Assembly: GCF_004104075.1 (NCBI RefSeq)
Contig: NZ_QOVK01000005.1
Coordinates: 174,578 to 238,577, forward strand
DNA from: Leeuwenhoekiella polynyae
GTDB lineage: Bacteria > Bacteroidota > Bacteroidia > Flavobacteriales > Flavobacteriaceae
Reading direction: 5' to 3'
DNA length: 64,000 nucleotides
The first letter of the stretch is position 1; every line of letters begins with the position of its first letter. Below the pieces are notes generated by a model that searched no databases, was not told where the DNA came from, and saw only the letters and a program-made list of their open reading frames with translations. Below, in pieces: positions 9,451 to 19,165 of the stretch. The position numbers and the translations under genes were made by a program.

Positions 9451-10692
9451 TTGAAAAAAATTAGTCTCGTATTGCTGGCCGTACTCACTTTAATGAGTTG
9501 CGCCGATGATAAAAAAGCAGAAATAAAACCGGAAGTAAAAGAAGTAAAGAAGCCTGTTAATAAGAAGTTTGGGTATGTGCTTGATGATTATGAGGTGATA
9601 TCAGATACCGTACAGTCTGGTGATAGTTTTGGTCAGATTTTGTTTGAAAATGGTATTGATTACGGGACTATTCAACAAATTACAGACACGGTACAGTCTA
9701 CTTTTGATACGCGTAAAATTCTTGTAGGTAAGCCATATACCTTACTTAAAAGTAAGGATTCTGCAAATCAGGCAAAGGTTTTTATATATGAGCAAAACAA
9801 GATAGATTATGTCGTGCTTGATTTTGCTGATGAGGTTGTAAAAGCTGCCGCTAAAAAAAGACCAGTTACGGTTAAGGAACGTGTGGTAAGCGGTGTGATA
9901 AATAGTAACCTTTCTTCTACTTTTGATGATCTTGGTGTAAATATTTTAGTAGCTTATAAAATGGCAGATATTTATGCCTGGACTATTGACTTCTTCCGTC
10001 TTCAAGAGGGGGATAGATTTAAAGTAATTTATACCGAGAAGTTTATCAATGATACCATTCCGGCAGGATTTGGAGAAATAAAAGCAAGTTGGTTTGAGCA
10101 CAAAGGCAAACCCGTTTATGCTTTTGCGTATCAGAATGATTCGGTGAATGATGGTAACAGAGACTTTTACGATCAGCATGCAGATAACTTAAGAAGAGCT
10201 TTTTTAAAAAGTCCGCTTAAATTCGGACGTATTTCTTCTCGCTATAACTTAAAGCGCAGAATTGCATATTATGGTAATCGCATTCGTCCACATAAAGGAA
10301 CCGATTTTGCCGCTCCTGTAGGAACTCCTATTATGGCGACTTCAGACGGTACGGTAATCGCTTCAGAATACAGAGGTGGTAATGGAAATTATGTGAAAGT
10401 TAGGCACAATAAAACTTATGACACGCAGTATTTGCACATGAGTAAACGTGCAGTTAGCAGAGGTGATTATGTGCGACAAGGAGAAGTAATAGGCTATATA
10501 GGTATGACTGGTAATACCAGCGGACCTCACGTTTGCTATCGTTTTTGGAAAAACGGCAAGCAAGTTAATCCATTTGCTATAGATTTACCTACTTCAGAGC
10601 CTTTAGCAGAAGAACTACAACCTCAGTATTTTGAATTTATAGCTCCATTGAGAGCGCAATTAGATGCAATAACCTTCCAAAAATCAACATAA
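9451..10692 (+). CDS. M23-family peptidase lipoprotein
   Basis: A 413-residue protein beginning at a TTG with a lipoprotein signal (LTLMSC, lipid-modified Cys18). A LysM-like or OapA-like region ([15 protein letters not shown]) precedes the C-terminal LytM domain at about 270-380. That domain has [14 protein letters not shown] (first zinc His and Asp) and [17 protein letters not shown]. The usual HxH motif reads HVC here, so the second His ligand position holds Cys. A role in cleaving peptidoglycan cross-links, or in activating amidases, is inferred from the family. It is followed two bases later by pgi. Confidence 0.88.
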   Translation: MKKISLVLLAVLTLMSCADDKKAEIKPEVKEVKKPVNKKFGYVLDDYEVISDTVQSGDSFGQILFENGIDYGTIQQITDTVQSTFDTRKILVGKPYTLLKSKDSANQAKVFIYEQNKIDYVVLDFADEVVKAAAKKRPVTVKERVVSGVINSNLSSTFDDLGVNILVAYKMADIYAWTIDFFRLQEGDRFKVIYTEKFINDTIPAGFGEIKASWFEHKGKPVYAFAYQNDSVNDGNRDFYDQHADNLRRAFLKSPLKFGRISSRYNLKRRIAYYGNRIRPHKGTDFAAPVGTPIMATSDGTVIASEYRGGNGNYVKVRHNKTYDTQYLHMSKRAVSRGDYVRQGEVIGYIGMTGNTSGPHVCYRFWKNGKQVNPFAIDLPTSEPLAEELQPQYFEFIAPLRAQLDAITFQKST

Positions 10693-10693
10693 A

Positions 10694-12337
10694 ATGCAAA
10701 AAGTAAATCCTACTCAGACAAAAGCCTGGAAAGCGCTTCAGGCACATTTTGAAGACATTAAAGATGTCGAAATGAAGAACCTCTTTGAAGATCAATCAAG
10801 GGCAGCAGCTTTTACTTTGAAGTGGGAAGACTTTTATGTGGATTATAGTAAAAACAGAATCACTGAAGAGACAAAGTCTTTATTGTTGGATCTGGCTAAA
10901 GAAATGAATCTTAAGGAAGCTAAGGCAGCTTATTTTGGCGGAGCCGAAATAAATGAGACTGAAGGTCGTGCAGTGATGCATACAGCTCTTCGTCAGCCCA
11001 GTATAGCTAGTGTGAAGATCGATGGAGAAGATGTAATACCTGAAGTAAACGAAGTAAAAGCAAAAATCAAGAGTTTTTGCGACATGGTTATTAGTGGTGA
11101 ACATAAAGGATATACTGGTAAAGCAATTACCGATGTGGTGAATATAGGTATTGGAGGTTCTGACCTTGGGCCTGTTATGGTTGCCGAAGCTTTAGCATAT
11201 TACCACAACCATTTAAAAGTTCATTTCATTTCTAATGTAGATGGCGATCACGTTCACGAATCTCTAAAAAATTTAAATCCGGAAACAACCTTGTTTGTGA
11301 TTGTATCTAAAACCTTTACAACTCAAGAAACCCTTTCTAATGCTAATACTGCACGTAAGTGGTTTTTAGATAAAGTTTCTGGTGCTGTAGCAGATGGTGA
11401 GGCTGTTGCAAAACACTTTGTTGCCGTTTCTACAAATGAGACTGCTGTTAAAGATTTTGGCATAGACCCTCATAATGTCTTTACAATGTGGGACTGGGTT
11501 GGTGGTCGTTTTTCATTATGGAGTTCGGTAGGGCTCTCTATCGCTTTGGCAGTGGGCTATAACAATTTTGAGAGTATGCTTGCTGGCGCTCATAAAGCTG
11601 ATGAGCATTTCAAAAACACACCACTTGATGAGAATATTTCAGTTATACTGGCGCTTGTAACCGTATGGTACAACAATTTCTTTGGTGCAGAAAGTGAAGC
11701 GATTATTCCTTATACACAATATTTGCACCGTTTCCCTGCTTACCTGCAACAGGCAATTATGGAAAGTAACGGTAAAAGTGTAGACCGTAATGGAAAGCAC
11801 GTAGATTATCAAACAGGACAAATTGTTTGGGGTGAACCGGGAACCAATTCACAACACGCATTTTTTCAGTTGATACATCAGGGAACTAAAATTATTCCGA
11901 CTCATTTTATTGGCTATAAACATTCATTACATGGTGATGTAGATCATCATAATAAGTTGATGGCCAATTTCTTTGCGCAAACTGAAGCTTTAATGAATGG
12001 TAAAACAGAAGCTGAAGCTAAAGCAGAATTAGAAGCTTCAGGTATGGGTGCTGATGCAATTCAGAAACTGGTTCCATTCAAGGTTTTTGATGGAAATAAG
12101 CCTACTACAAGCATTCTTATTGATAAGCTAACACCTGAAAGTTTGGGTGCTCTGATCGCGTTATATGAGCATAAGATCTTTACTGAAGGTATTTTGTGGA
12201 ACATATTTAGCTATGACCAGTGGGGTGTTGAGTTAGGAAAACAGTTGGCGAAAAATGTTTTAACTGATTTAAATTCAGAGGTTATAGCTGCCCACGATTC
12301 TTCAACCACAGCTTTAATTAAGGCATTTAAAGCGTAA
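10694..12337 (+). CDS. pgi: Glucose-6-phosphate isomerase
   Basis: A 547-residue cytosolic enzyme that interconverts glucose-6-phosphate and fructose-6-phosphate. The family signatures are clear: [32 protein letters not shown], the [17 protein letters not shown] block, and GIIWNI-type ([18 protein letters not shown]) near the C-terminus. The length fits the bacterial/eukaryotic-type PGI. It lies directly downstream of the M23 lipoprotein with almost no spacing and is probably co-transcribed with it. Confidence 0.97.
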   Translation: MQKVNPTQTKAWKALQAHFEDIKDVEMKNLFEDQSRAAAFTLKWEDFYVDYSKNRITEETKSLLLDLAKEMNLKEAKAAYFGGAEINETEGRAVMHTALRQPSIASVKIDGEDVIPEVNEVKAKIKSFCDMVISGEHKGYTGKAITDVVNIGIGGSDLGPVMVAEALAYYHNHLKVHFISNVDGDHVHESLKNLNPETTLFVIVSKTFTTQETLSNANTARKWFLDKVSGAVADGEAVAKHFVAVSTNETAVKDFGIDPHNVFTMWDWVGGRFSLWSSVGLSIALAVGYNNFESMLAGAHKADEHFKNTPLDENISVILALVTVWYNNFFGAESEAIIPYTQYLHRFPAYLQQAIMESNGKSVDRNGKHVDYQTGQIVWGEPGTNSQHAFFQLIHQGTKIIPTHFIGYKHSLHGDVDHHNKLMANFFAQTEALMNGKTEAEAKAELEASGMGADAIQKLVPFKVFDGNKPTTSILIDKLTPESLGALIALYEHKIFTEGILWNIFSYDQWGVELGKQLAKNVLTDLNSEVIAAHDSSTTALIKAFKA

Positions 12338-12505
12338 GTTATACGCTTATTTGAATTTAGGTTTTTAACTGTTAAATATTAATTTAAAATACTTAGGGGT
12401 TAAAATAGCACATACGCTGTTGAGATGTTATTCTTAACATTGCGTTAATATTTAATTAGGTCTTTATTAAGACTTTTGCGCAAAATCTAAATTTAAACAA
12501 GCACA

Positions 12506-15058
12506 ATGAAAAAAATTACAAGTTCACTAACACTTGTGTTTCTTCTGTTTGCAGCCTTTATGCAAGCACAAGGAACAATTCGTGGTACTGTAGTAGACGG
12601 TGAAAATGGTACGCCGCTACCTGGAGTAAACGTAGTTGTTGATGGAACAACTAACGGAGTATCAACTGATTTTGATGGGGTTTTCGAAATTCAGGTTGTT
12701 GACAATGCAGGTTCTTTACGTATTTCTTACGTAGGATTTAAGCCTTCTACTATTGCTTTTGATTTGTCTGGTAAAAAAGTAGTAAATCTTGGGACGGTTC
12801 AGTTGGAAATGGATTCTGATGCCCTTGATGAGGTAATAGTCAAAGCATATTCACTAGCAATTGATCGTAAAACACCGGTTGCAGTTTCTACAATTAAGGC
12901 TGAGACTATTCAGAATGAATTGGGTAGTCAGGAATTTCCTGAAATCTTAAAAACAACTCCTGGTGTTTATGTAACCCGAGGTGGTGGTGGTTTTGGAGAT
13001 GCAGAATTGCGTGTACGTGGTTTTAACTCTGAAAACGTTGCGGTAATGATTAACGGTATTCCGGTAAACGATATGGAAAATGGTCGTGTATATTGGAGTA
13101 ACTGGGCAGGTCTATCTGATGTAACTAGCTCTATGCAGGTACAAAGAGGTCTTGGTGCGGCAATGATAGGTCTTCCTTCTATTGGAGGTACTGTAAACAT
13201 TGTTACAAAAGCTACTGACATCAATAAAGGTGGAAATGTAATCATGACCACAGGTAATGATGGTTATACAAAATATGGTTTTACACTTTCTACAGGGATG
13301 TTAGAAAATGATTGGGCGGCTACGGTAAGTCTTTCTAGAACTACTGGAGAGCAGTTTGTAGATGCTACTACAATTGATGCTTATTCTTACTTTTTAAACG
13401 TAGCAAAAAAAATAGGTGATAATCACGAATTGTCGTTTACTGCTTTTGGAGCGCCACAACGTCACGGCCAGCGTCAAAATCGATTGTTAATTGACGATTA
13501 TAGAAGAAGTGATCGTGGTATACGTACCAATACAGATTATGGTTATAAAAATGGTCAGCTGGTAAATATTGAAGACAACTTTTACCATAAGCCACAGATG
13601 TCGTTAAACCATTATTGGACAATTAATGATATTTCATCATTAACTACTTCAGTTTACTATTCTATAGGTACTGGAGGTGGCGGAGGTACTGCGGGTACTA
13701 ATAAATTCGGGAAATATGATACAAACTATCGTGATCAAGAATTTGGACCTGTAAATCTTGATAAGATCGTTGCAGAAAATAAAGCTTTAGGTCAGGCAAC
13801 AAGTGCTGAAACTTTCTTGAGAGCTTCAAGAAACAACCACCAGTGGTATGGTGCTTTGTCAACATACAATACAGAGCTTTCTGAATATATAGATTTAACT
13901 GCAGGTGTAGATTTACGTTTTTACAGAGGGGATCACTATACAGAATTAACTGATCTTTTAGGAGCTGCTTTTTATTTAGATAATAGTGATGTAAATAATC
14001 CTAACAGAGTTGTTAGAGAAGGGGATAAGTATAACTATAATGACACCGGTTATACTAACTGGCAAGGGTTATTTGCTCAAGCTGAGTATAACAAAGATGC
14101 TATTTCTGCTGTGATTTCTGTTGCAGGTAACAACACTTCTTACAAAAGAGAAGATTATTATAAGTATACACCAGACGATCCGTTAAGAGAAACAGATTGG
14201 ATAAACTTTACAGCTTTTAGTACTAAAGGAGGTATTAATTATCGTCTGGATGATGTAAATAATGTATTTGCAAATGTAGGGTATTTTGAACGAGCTCCAT
14301 TTAATGAAGCGGTTTTTATAAACAATCGAAATGTTGTAAATGAGGATGCCGAAAACCAAAAGATATTTAGTGCAGAACTAGGTTATGGCTTAAGAACAGA
14401 TAAGTTTAGAGCTGACTTGAATGTATATCGTACTCAATGGATGGATAGATCATATACTATAACAAGAACAGCTAACACTATTCAATACACCGCAAATATT
14501 TTAGGGGTAGACGCACTACACCAGGGTGTTGAATTAGAATTGCAATACCGTCCTATAGAGACTTTAACCTTGACCGGTATGGCATCTTTGGGAGACTGGC
14601 AATGGGATAATAATGTAACTAATGTTCAGGTTTTTGACGATCAACAAAATCCTATTGGAGACCCAATTGATATCTTTTTAGAGGGTGTTAAAGTGGGTAA
14701 CTCGGCACAGACTACGTTTGCTTTAGGTGCAGATTATGCTGTGCTTGCTTCAACAACTGTAAGAGCTTCATTTAACTATGCAGGTAATTACTATGCCGAT
14801 TATGACGTAACTGGTCGTAGCGTGGAAGGTTTGCCACAAACCTGGGAGATGCCAGATTACGGAGTATTTGACTTGGGCTTAACACACAGGTTTAATTTTG
14901 GTGGATTTAATGCACAAATAAATGCTAACGTGTTCAATGTATTAGGTACTGAGTATATTTCTGACGCGCAAGATGGTGATGGTTCTGTTGCTGAAACAGC
15001 ATTAGTTTACTACGGTCCTGGTAGAACATACACTGTAGGAGCAAAAATTAATTTTTAA
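12506..15058 (+). CDS. TonB-dependent outer-membrane receptor with N-terminal carboxypeptidase-like domain
   Basis: An 850-residue receptor. A signal peptide (ending FMQAQ) is followed by a CarboxypepD_reg-like domain at about 24-110 (GTIRGTVVDGENGTPLPGVNV), a plug domain at about 125-235 (TPGVYVTRGGGGFGDAELRVRGF; IPVNDMENG), and a 22-strand barrel ending in TVGAKINF. This is the Bacteroidota SusC-like layout, but no SusD follows. Instead a repeat lipoprotein starts 12 bases downstream and a secreted endonuclease I follows that. The substrate is unknown; the context suggests nucleic-acid-derived compounds, which is inference. Confidence 0.93.
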   Translation: MKKITSSLTLVFLLFAAFMQAQGTIRGTVVDGENGTPLPGVNVVVDGTTNGVSTDFDGVFEIQVVDNAGSLRISYVGFKPSTIAFDLSGKKVVNLGTVQLEMDSDALDEVIVKAYSLAIDRKTPVAVSTIKAETIQNELGSQEFPEILKTTPGVYVTRGGGGFGDAELRVRGFNSENVAVMINGIPVNDMENGRVYWSNWAGLSDVTSSMQVQRGLGAAMIGLPSIGGTVNIVTKATDINKGGNVIMTTGNDGYTKYGFTLSTGMLENDWAATVSLSRTTGEQFVDATTIDAYSYFLNVAKKIGDNHELSFTAFGAPQRHGQRQNRLLIDDYRRSDRGIRTNTDYGYKNGQLVNIEDNFYHKPQMSLNHYWTINDISSLTTSVYYSIGTGGGGGTAGTNKFGKYDTNYRDQEFGPVNLDKIVAENKALGQATSAETFLRASRNNHQWYGALSTYNTELSEYIDLTAGVDLRFYRGDHYTELTDLLGAAFYLDNSDVNNPNRVVREGDKYNYNDTGYTNWQGLFAQAEYNKDAISAVISVAGNNTSYKREDYYKYTPDDPLRETDWINFTAFSTKGGINYRLDDVNNVFANVGYFERAPFNEAVFINNRNVVNEDAENQKIFSAELGYGLRTDKFRADLNVYRTQWMDRSYTITRTANTIQYTANILGVDALHQGVELELQYRPIETLTLTGMASLGDWQWDNNVTNVQVFDDQQNPIGDPIDIFLEGVKVGNSAQTTFALGADYAVLASTTVRASFNYAGNYYADYDVTGRSVEGLPQTWEMPDYGVFDLGLTHRFNFGGFNAQINANVFNVLGTEYISDAQDGDGSVAETALVYYGPGRTYTVGAKINF

Positions 15059-15070
15059 TAAAAAATTGAA

Positions 15071-16771
15071 ATGAAAAAATTTAACTATTTAATCGTTGCA
15101 ATTACCATAGGCGTTATGTCTGTGGGTTGCGATCCTGTAGAGGATATAAATGATAGCCTGGCTGCAAATGAGCCTGGTATCAGCACTGTATTGGATTATA
15201 CGTTAACTGATGATGACTACGAAGATTTAGAGCTTTCATTTGGTAACTTTAGTAGTCTTGACGATGCTAAGGCTTTAATACCTCAGGTGCTTACAAATAA
15301 CTTTCCGGTACTAGGAGCTGGTTCATTGGCCAATGTTAGCTTTAATATTTATGATCCTATACGTGTTCAGGATTATGCTGTGAATGCGGCAGATTATGAA
15401 GAAGCTGGTCTTTCAGATTCTTATTTTTCTGGGTTGGGCGATATTCAGGATTTTCTTGATCTTAAATATCCTCAAGCTGAAAATGGAGACTATGTAAATC
15501 TTTCTTATAAAGTATTAGCTGATGAAATTCAGTATACTTTAGATGGAGATGACTTTGACTTAATTGGTGAAGAGTTAGCAGAAATATATCCTGCTCAGGC
15601 TGATCAAGCAGCTTTCCGTTCTAATTTTGAAAGAAGAACTACAAGTGATGCATATTGGACAGAAGAAATGATATTAGCTGCGCTAAATGTTGTATTAGCT
15701 GATAATTTTGATAATGTTTCAGGTCAAAAGTACAGTGTTTCTTATGCAATTTATGATGGAAGCGCTGGTGCTGAAAGTATGACTGTTCAGTTTGATGGTA
15801 ACGCCTATGTTGCAGTTGGTGGTGTAGCTTACGAATTTGTTGATGCAGATTATGAATTGGCAGCTACAGAATTAGCTACAGCATATCCGGGACCTGCAGC
15901 TAATGCTAGTCAATTTGGTAGCTTTGATGTTCGTGAAGCTAGCGACAACTATTGGAGTCCTGCAATGTTGCTTGAAGCATTTAATATTGTTCTAGATGCT
16001 CAATATCCTAATTCTGTAGAAGGGGATAAATTTGAATTGACTTATGCGATTTACAACGGTGCAGTTTCAACACAAGTTTCTTCTGTAATTAAAGAAGGAG
16101 ATACCTTTGTAATAGATGAGACTGCTTCAGTTTCTACTATTGAGGCAACTGTAGTTTATGCATATGCAAACAATACCTGGAATGAGCCCTTTACTTTAGA
16201 GTCTGAAGATTACACAGAGATGGGGCAAAGATTCCCTAATTTTGATGATGAGGACGAGGCTATCTATAAGCTACAAATTTTCTTAGGTAGAGAGTTTCCT
16301 TACGCAGAAGAGGGCGATTTTGTAGCTGTTGCTTACGCTTTTTATGATGGTTCTACATCTACAGAATATGCAAACTTTGTATTTAAAAATGGATCTTTTG
16401 TGAATATTCCTAGTGTGGTAGAGTCTTCTTTACAGTTTGGTAATGATGGTACAACTTGGGTGCCAGATAATACTATCGCTTATTCACTTGCAGGTGCAGA
16501 TTACATATTAATAGCAGATGCTCTTGCTGCAGAATACCCTGCTCAAACAGCAAGTATGGCACAATATGGAAACTTAGATCGTCGTAGTGGTAATGCTGCT
16601 TACTGGAGTGATGGTATGATCGTAGAGGGAATGAATGTTCTTCTTGATGAAATTGCCCCTTCAGCTGCAGAAGGTCAGAAATATGCGGTTACATTTGACA
16701 TTTACAACGGTTCTAATACTACTGAAACATTCTATCTGATCAAAACAGATGGGGCGTGGGTATTACAGTAA
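15071..16771 (+). CDS. Surface lipoprotein with about six repeated domains, partner of the TonB receptor
   Basis: A 566-residue acidic protein with a lipoprotein signal (IGVMSVGC, Cys20). I do not recognise a named family. The mature part is built from about six related modules of 70-110 residues. Each opens with an aromatic-Asp-Tyr block (YTLTDDDYEDL, YTLDGDDFDLI, EFVDADYELA, LESEDYTEM, YSLAGADYILI). Several contain a YW[ST] block (DAYWTEEMI, DNYWSPAML, AAYWSDGMI), then a YP...G..Y.V.YAIYDGS beta segment. It lies 12 bases after the TonB receptor and ends at a terminator. It probably captures ligand at the surface in place of a SusD; this is inferred from position. Confidence 0.8.
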   Translation: MKKFNYLIVAITIGVMSVGCDPVEDINDSLAANEPGISTVLDYTLTDDDYEDLELSFGNFSSLDDAKALIPQVLTNNFPVLGAGSLANVSFNIYDPIRVQDYAVNAADYEEAGLSDSYFSGLGDIQDFLDLKYPQAENGDYVNLSYKVLADEIQYTLDGDDFDLIGEELAEIYPAQADQAAFRSNFERRTTSDAYWTEEMILAALNVVLADNFDNVSGQKYSVSYAIYDGSAGAESMTVQFDGNAYVAVGGVAYEFVDADYELAATELATAYPGPAANASQFGSFDVREASDNYWSPAMLLEAFNIVLDAQYPNSVEGDKFELTYAIYNGAVSTQVSSVIKEGDTFVIDETASVSTIEATVVYAYANNTWNEPFTLESEDYTEMGQRFPNFDDEDEAIYKLQIFLGREFPYAEEGDFVAVAYAFYDGSTSTEYANFVFKNGSFVNIPSVVESSLQFGNDGTTWVPDNTIAYSLAGADYILIADALAAEYPAQTASMAQYGNLDRRSGNAAYWSDGMIVEGMNVLLDEIAPSAAEGQKYAVTFDIYNGSNTTETFYLIKTDGAWVLQ

Positions 16772-16790
16772 TATATAAATTACTTTAAGT

Positions 16791-16823
16791 AAAACCTCCT
16801 ACACTACTGTAGGAGGTTTTCTT
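16791..16823 (+). terminator. Intrinsic terminator after the repeat lipoprotein
   Basis: AAAACCTCCTAC (16791-16802) pairs perfectly with GTAGGAGGTTTT (16809-16820) across a six-base loop and runs into T-rich sequence. Confidence 0.88.
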
Positions 16824-16857
16824 TTCTATAGCTATATTGAAAACCAATATTTTATTT

Positions 16858-18513
16858 ATGAAAAAGATAAACCTTAAAAGAAATGCGGTCCGCTTTTTTA
16901 ATACCGCTTTTGTGCTTTTACTCTTAAGCTGTAGTGGCGGTGATGACTCTCCAGAAACTCCAGATCCAGAAACTGAAGTTGATAAACCCGTGGCGCAGGC
17001 TGATTCTTATACGACAGGTGAAAATGAATCAATTACTTTTGATGACTTATTAGATAATGATACCATCTTTGATTTTGGAAGAGTTTCTGAAATCGATAAA
17101 GAGTCTTCAAAAGGTGGAACTATTTTGGATAACAGAGACGGTTCTTTTACTTATACGCCACCTAGTAATTTTACAGGTGAGGATACTTTTGAATATACTT
17201 TGTGTGATGCACTGACTCCGGTAAATTGCTCTTCTACTACCGTTACTGTTACTGTAACAGGTTCAGATCCTATTGCTGTAGCTGATAGCTATGAAGTAAA
17301 GGAAAATAGCTTTTTTAAAATAAATAACTACCTTCAAAATGATGAACTGCTGGATAATGCAGTAGTCACAGAGTTGGATTTAACAGGTACTAATGGTTCT
17401 GCAGTTTTAAATGAGGATGGTTCGATCTTGTATACTGCTTCTAATGGATATGCAGGTGAAGATACATTTACATATACTATTTGCGATGATGATGAAACTC
17501 CGGTTTGCTCTACAGCCACTATTACCATCACGGTTATAGACGAAGGTACTCCTGTTGCTGTTGATGACGAGTTTGTGTTTAGACAAGAAAATCAGACGTT
17601 AACCTTAGAGGGTTTTACTGATAATGATGATTTGATTGACGATGCTGTTGTGACTGAGATCAGTTACTCGGGATCTGGATCTGCAACGCTTAATGAAGAT
17701 GGTACGATCACCTATACTTCTTCAAATGATTTTATAGGGGAAGAAACCATTGTTTATACGTTGTGTGATGATGATGAGGCACCGTCTTGTGTAACTGCCA
17801 CAATAACTATTAAGCTTGTAGATGGTCTTGATGTTAATATTCCAGCGGTACTTGAATACTATTACGGAGATTTAGCGCTTACTACAGATGAAGATTTAAA
17901 TTTCACTGTGCTCCGCACGCTTACACAGGGGATGCATACTACGATTCTTACTTATTTTGAGCGTCACGAATATTTATATGATGCAGATGCAGATTTAGAT
18001 AATCCTGCAAATGTTATCCTGATGTATACCGGTGAAAGCAGAGATCGTAGAGAGTATACCTCAGGGAGTAATTCCTACTCACCTCAAACTTTTAATACCG
18101 AACATATTTTTCCGCAGTCGCGTTTAGCAACTGCAAACGCAGTTACAGATTTACATCATTTACGCTCTACAGATGACGCGATCAACTCTCTTCGTCTTAA
18201 TTACCCGTATACAGATGGAAGTGGAGAATATGCGTTGGTCAACGGCAATTCTTGGTTTCCAGGAGATGAATGGAAAGGTGATGTGGCGCGTATGGTACTT
18301 TATTTAAATATACGCTACGGAGAAGACTATACTAAAATAGGAACGCTAGATTTATTCTTAAAGTGGAATCGTGAAGACCCGGTTTCAGATTTTGAACGTC
18401 AGCGAAACGGAGTAATTGAAGGTGCACAGGGAGTTCGTAATCCATTTATTGACAACCCGTATTTAGCAACTTTAATTTGGGGAGGAACCGCAGCCGAGAA
18501 TACCTGGGAATAG
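16858..18513 (+). CDS. Secreted endonuclease I lipoprotein with three Ig/cadherin-like repeats
   Basis: A 551-residue protein; the ATG at 16858 is preferred over an upstream TTG because it gives a normal lipoprotein signal (FVLLLLSC). Three beta repeats of about 85 residues follow (VAQADSYTT, IAVADSYEV, VAVDDEFVF starts; each with EDTF.YT.CDD). The C-terminal 230 residues form an endonuclease I (PF04231) domain with NTEHIFPQS, DLHHLRSTD and a distal GVRNPFIDNP. That family cleaves DNA or RNA non-specifically with a metal ion. With the TonB receptor and lipoprotein upstream it suggests extracellular nucleic acid use, although a terminator separates it from them. Confidence 0.9.
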   Translation: MKKINLKRNAVRFFNTAFVLLLLSCSGGDDSPETPDPETEVDKPVAQADSYTTGENESITFDDLLDNDTIFDFGRVSEIDKESSKGGTILDNRDGSFTYTPPSNFTGEDTFEYTLCDALTPVNCSSTTVTVTVTGSDPIAVADSYEVKENSFFKINNYLQNDELLDNAVVTELDLTGTNGSAVLNEDGSILYTASNGYAGEDTFTYTICDDDETPVCSTATITITVIDEGTPVAVDDEFVFRQENQTLTLEGFTDNDDLIDDAVVTEISYSGSGSATLNEDGTITYTSSNDFIGEETIVYTLCDDDEAPSCVTATITIKLVDGLDVNIPAVLEYYYGDLALTTDEDLNFTVLRTLTQGMHTTILTYFERHEYLYDADADLDNPANVILMYTGESRDRREYTSGSNSYSPQTFNTEHIFPQSRLATANAVTDLHHLRSTDDAINSLRLNYPYTDGSGEYALVNGNSWFPGDEWKGDVARMVLYLNIRYGEDYTKIGTLDLFLKWNREDPVSDFERQRNGVIEGAQGVRNPFIDNPYLATLIWGGTAAENTWE

Positions 18514-18536
18514 TTGCCTTTTAGTTTAAAATTTAT

Positions 18537-18566
18537 AAAACCCTTTCAATTTTGAAAGGGTTTTTG
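18537..18566 (+). terminator. Intrinsic terminator after endonuclease I
   Basis: CCCTTTCAA (18541-18549) and TTGAAAGGG (18552-18560), flanked by an A-run and followed by five T residues. Confidence 0.88.
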
Positions 18567-18609
18567 TTTTTATGAGATGTAGATTTCAGTGCTTTTAACA
18601 GCAAAAACC

Positions 18610-18617
18610 TATCTTTG
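18610..18617 (+). promoter_or_regulatory. -7 element of the small membrane protein gene (TATCTTTG)
   Basis: A perfect TAnnTTTG 19 bases before the ATG at 18636. It overlaps the alternative TTG start at 18615, which therefore is not the translation start. Confidence 0.6.
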
Positions 18618-18635
18618 AATTTCAAAAATCAGACT

Positions 18636-19076
18636 ATGTATAACACCATTCAATTTGTACACTCCTACTGGGCTTATTTAGTGCTCATAGTACTTACTAT
18701 AACTACTATCAATTCACTGGTTTCTTATTTTGGAAATAAAGAATTTGGCGCTCGTGATTTCAGATTAGCATTATTTACGTTGATTGTCACGCACATTCAA
18801 TTACTTATAGGTATTGTGCTATATTTTGTTTCCCCACTGGGAGCAAAAGCCATAGCTTCTGAAGGGATGAGTGCTGCGATGAAAGATCCTAATTTACGTT
18901 TGTATGTGGTGGAGCACCCTCTTGCAATGATTATAACAGTTGTTTTGATAACAGTAGGCTACAGCAAGCATAAAAAGAAATTAACATCTAAGCCTAAATT
19001 TAAGCTTCTGGCTATTTTTTATACTTTGGGACTTTTGGTGATGCTAACTCGTATTCCGTGGTCTAATTGGTTTTAA
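18636..19076 (+). CDS. Conserved four-helix membrane protein
   Basis: A 146-residue inner-membrane protein with four predicted transmembrane helices (around residues 10-30, 45-68, 90-112 and 122-140). Visible segments include FVHSYWAYLVLIVLTI, THIQLLIGIVLYFVSPLG, VEHPLAMIITVVLITVG and a conserved-looking C-terminus MLTRIPWSNWF. His residues fall in or near helices 1, 2 and 3, so haem or quinone binding is conceivable, but I cannot assign a function. It has its own promoter and terminator, so it is a single-gene unit. Confidence 0.8.
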   Translation: MYNTIQFVHSYWAYLVLIVLTITTINSLVSYFGNKEFGARDFRLALFTLIVTHIQLLIGIVLYFVSPLGAKAIASEGMSAAMKDPNLRLYVVEHPLAMIITVVLITVGYSKHKKKLTSKPKFKLLAIFYTLGLLVMLTRIPWSNWF

Positions 19077-19101
19077 TTTCTAGTTTGTAAGATTTTAAAT
19101 T

Positions 19102-19140
19102 AAAAAAGCTCCGTGATCAATTTGATTACGGAGCTTTTTT
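19102..19140. terminator. Bidirectional terminator between convergent genes
   Basis: AAAAAAGCTCCGT pairs with ACGGAGCTTTTTT, with further pairing (GATCA/TGATT side) inside. A- and T-runs on both sides allow it to end transcription of the membrane protein (+) and of pepP (-). Confidence 0.85.
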
Positions 19141-19161
19141 GCAAACTGCAAACTGCAAACT
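19141..19161. repeat. Three tandem copies of GCAAACT
   Basis: The 7-base unit GCAAACT occurs three times without interruption between the terminator and the pepP stop codon. Slippage-prone microsatellite; no function apparent. Confidence 0.8.
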
Positions 19162-19165
19162 GAAC

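Noticed and set aside
12440..12478. Possible promoter of the TonB receptor gene (TTG ... GACTTTTG)
   Set aside because: The -7 element mismatches TAnnTTTG at the first base and the spacing to TTG is 28 bases, too long.
12506..16771. SusC/SusD polysaccharide utilisation locus
   Set aside because: The lipoprotein after the TonB receptor has no SusD-type helical TPR features, and no glycoside hydrolase is nearby.
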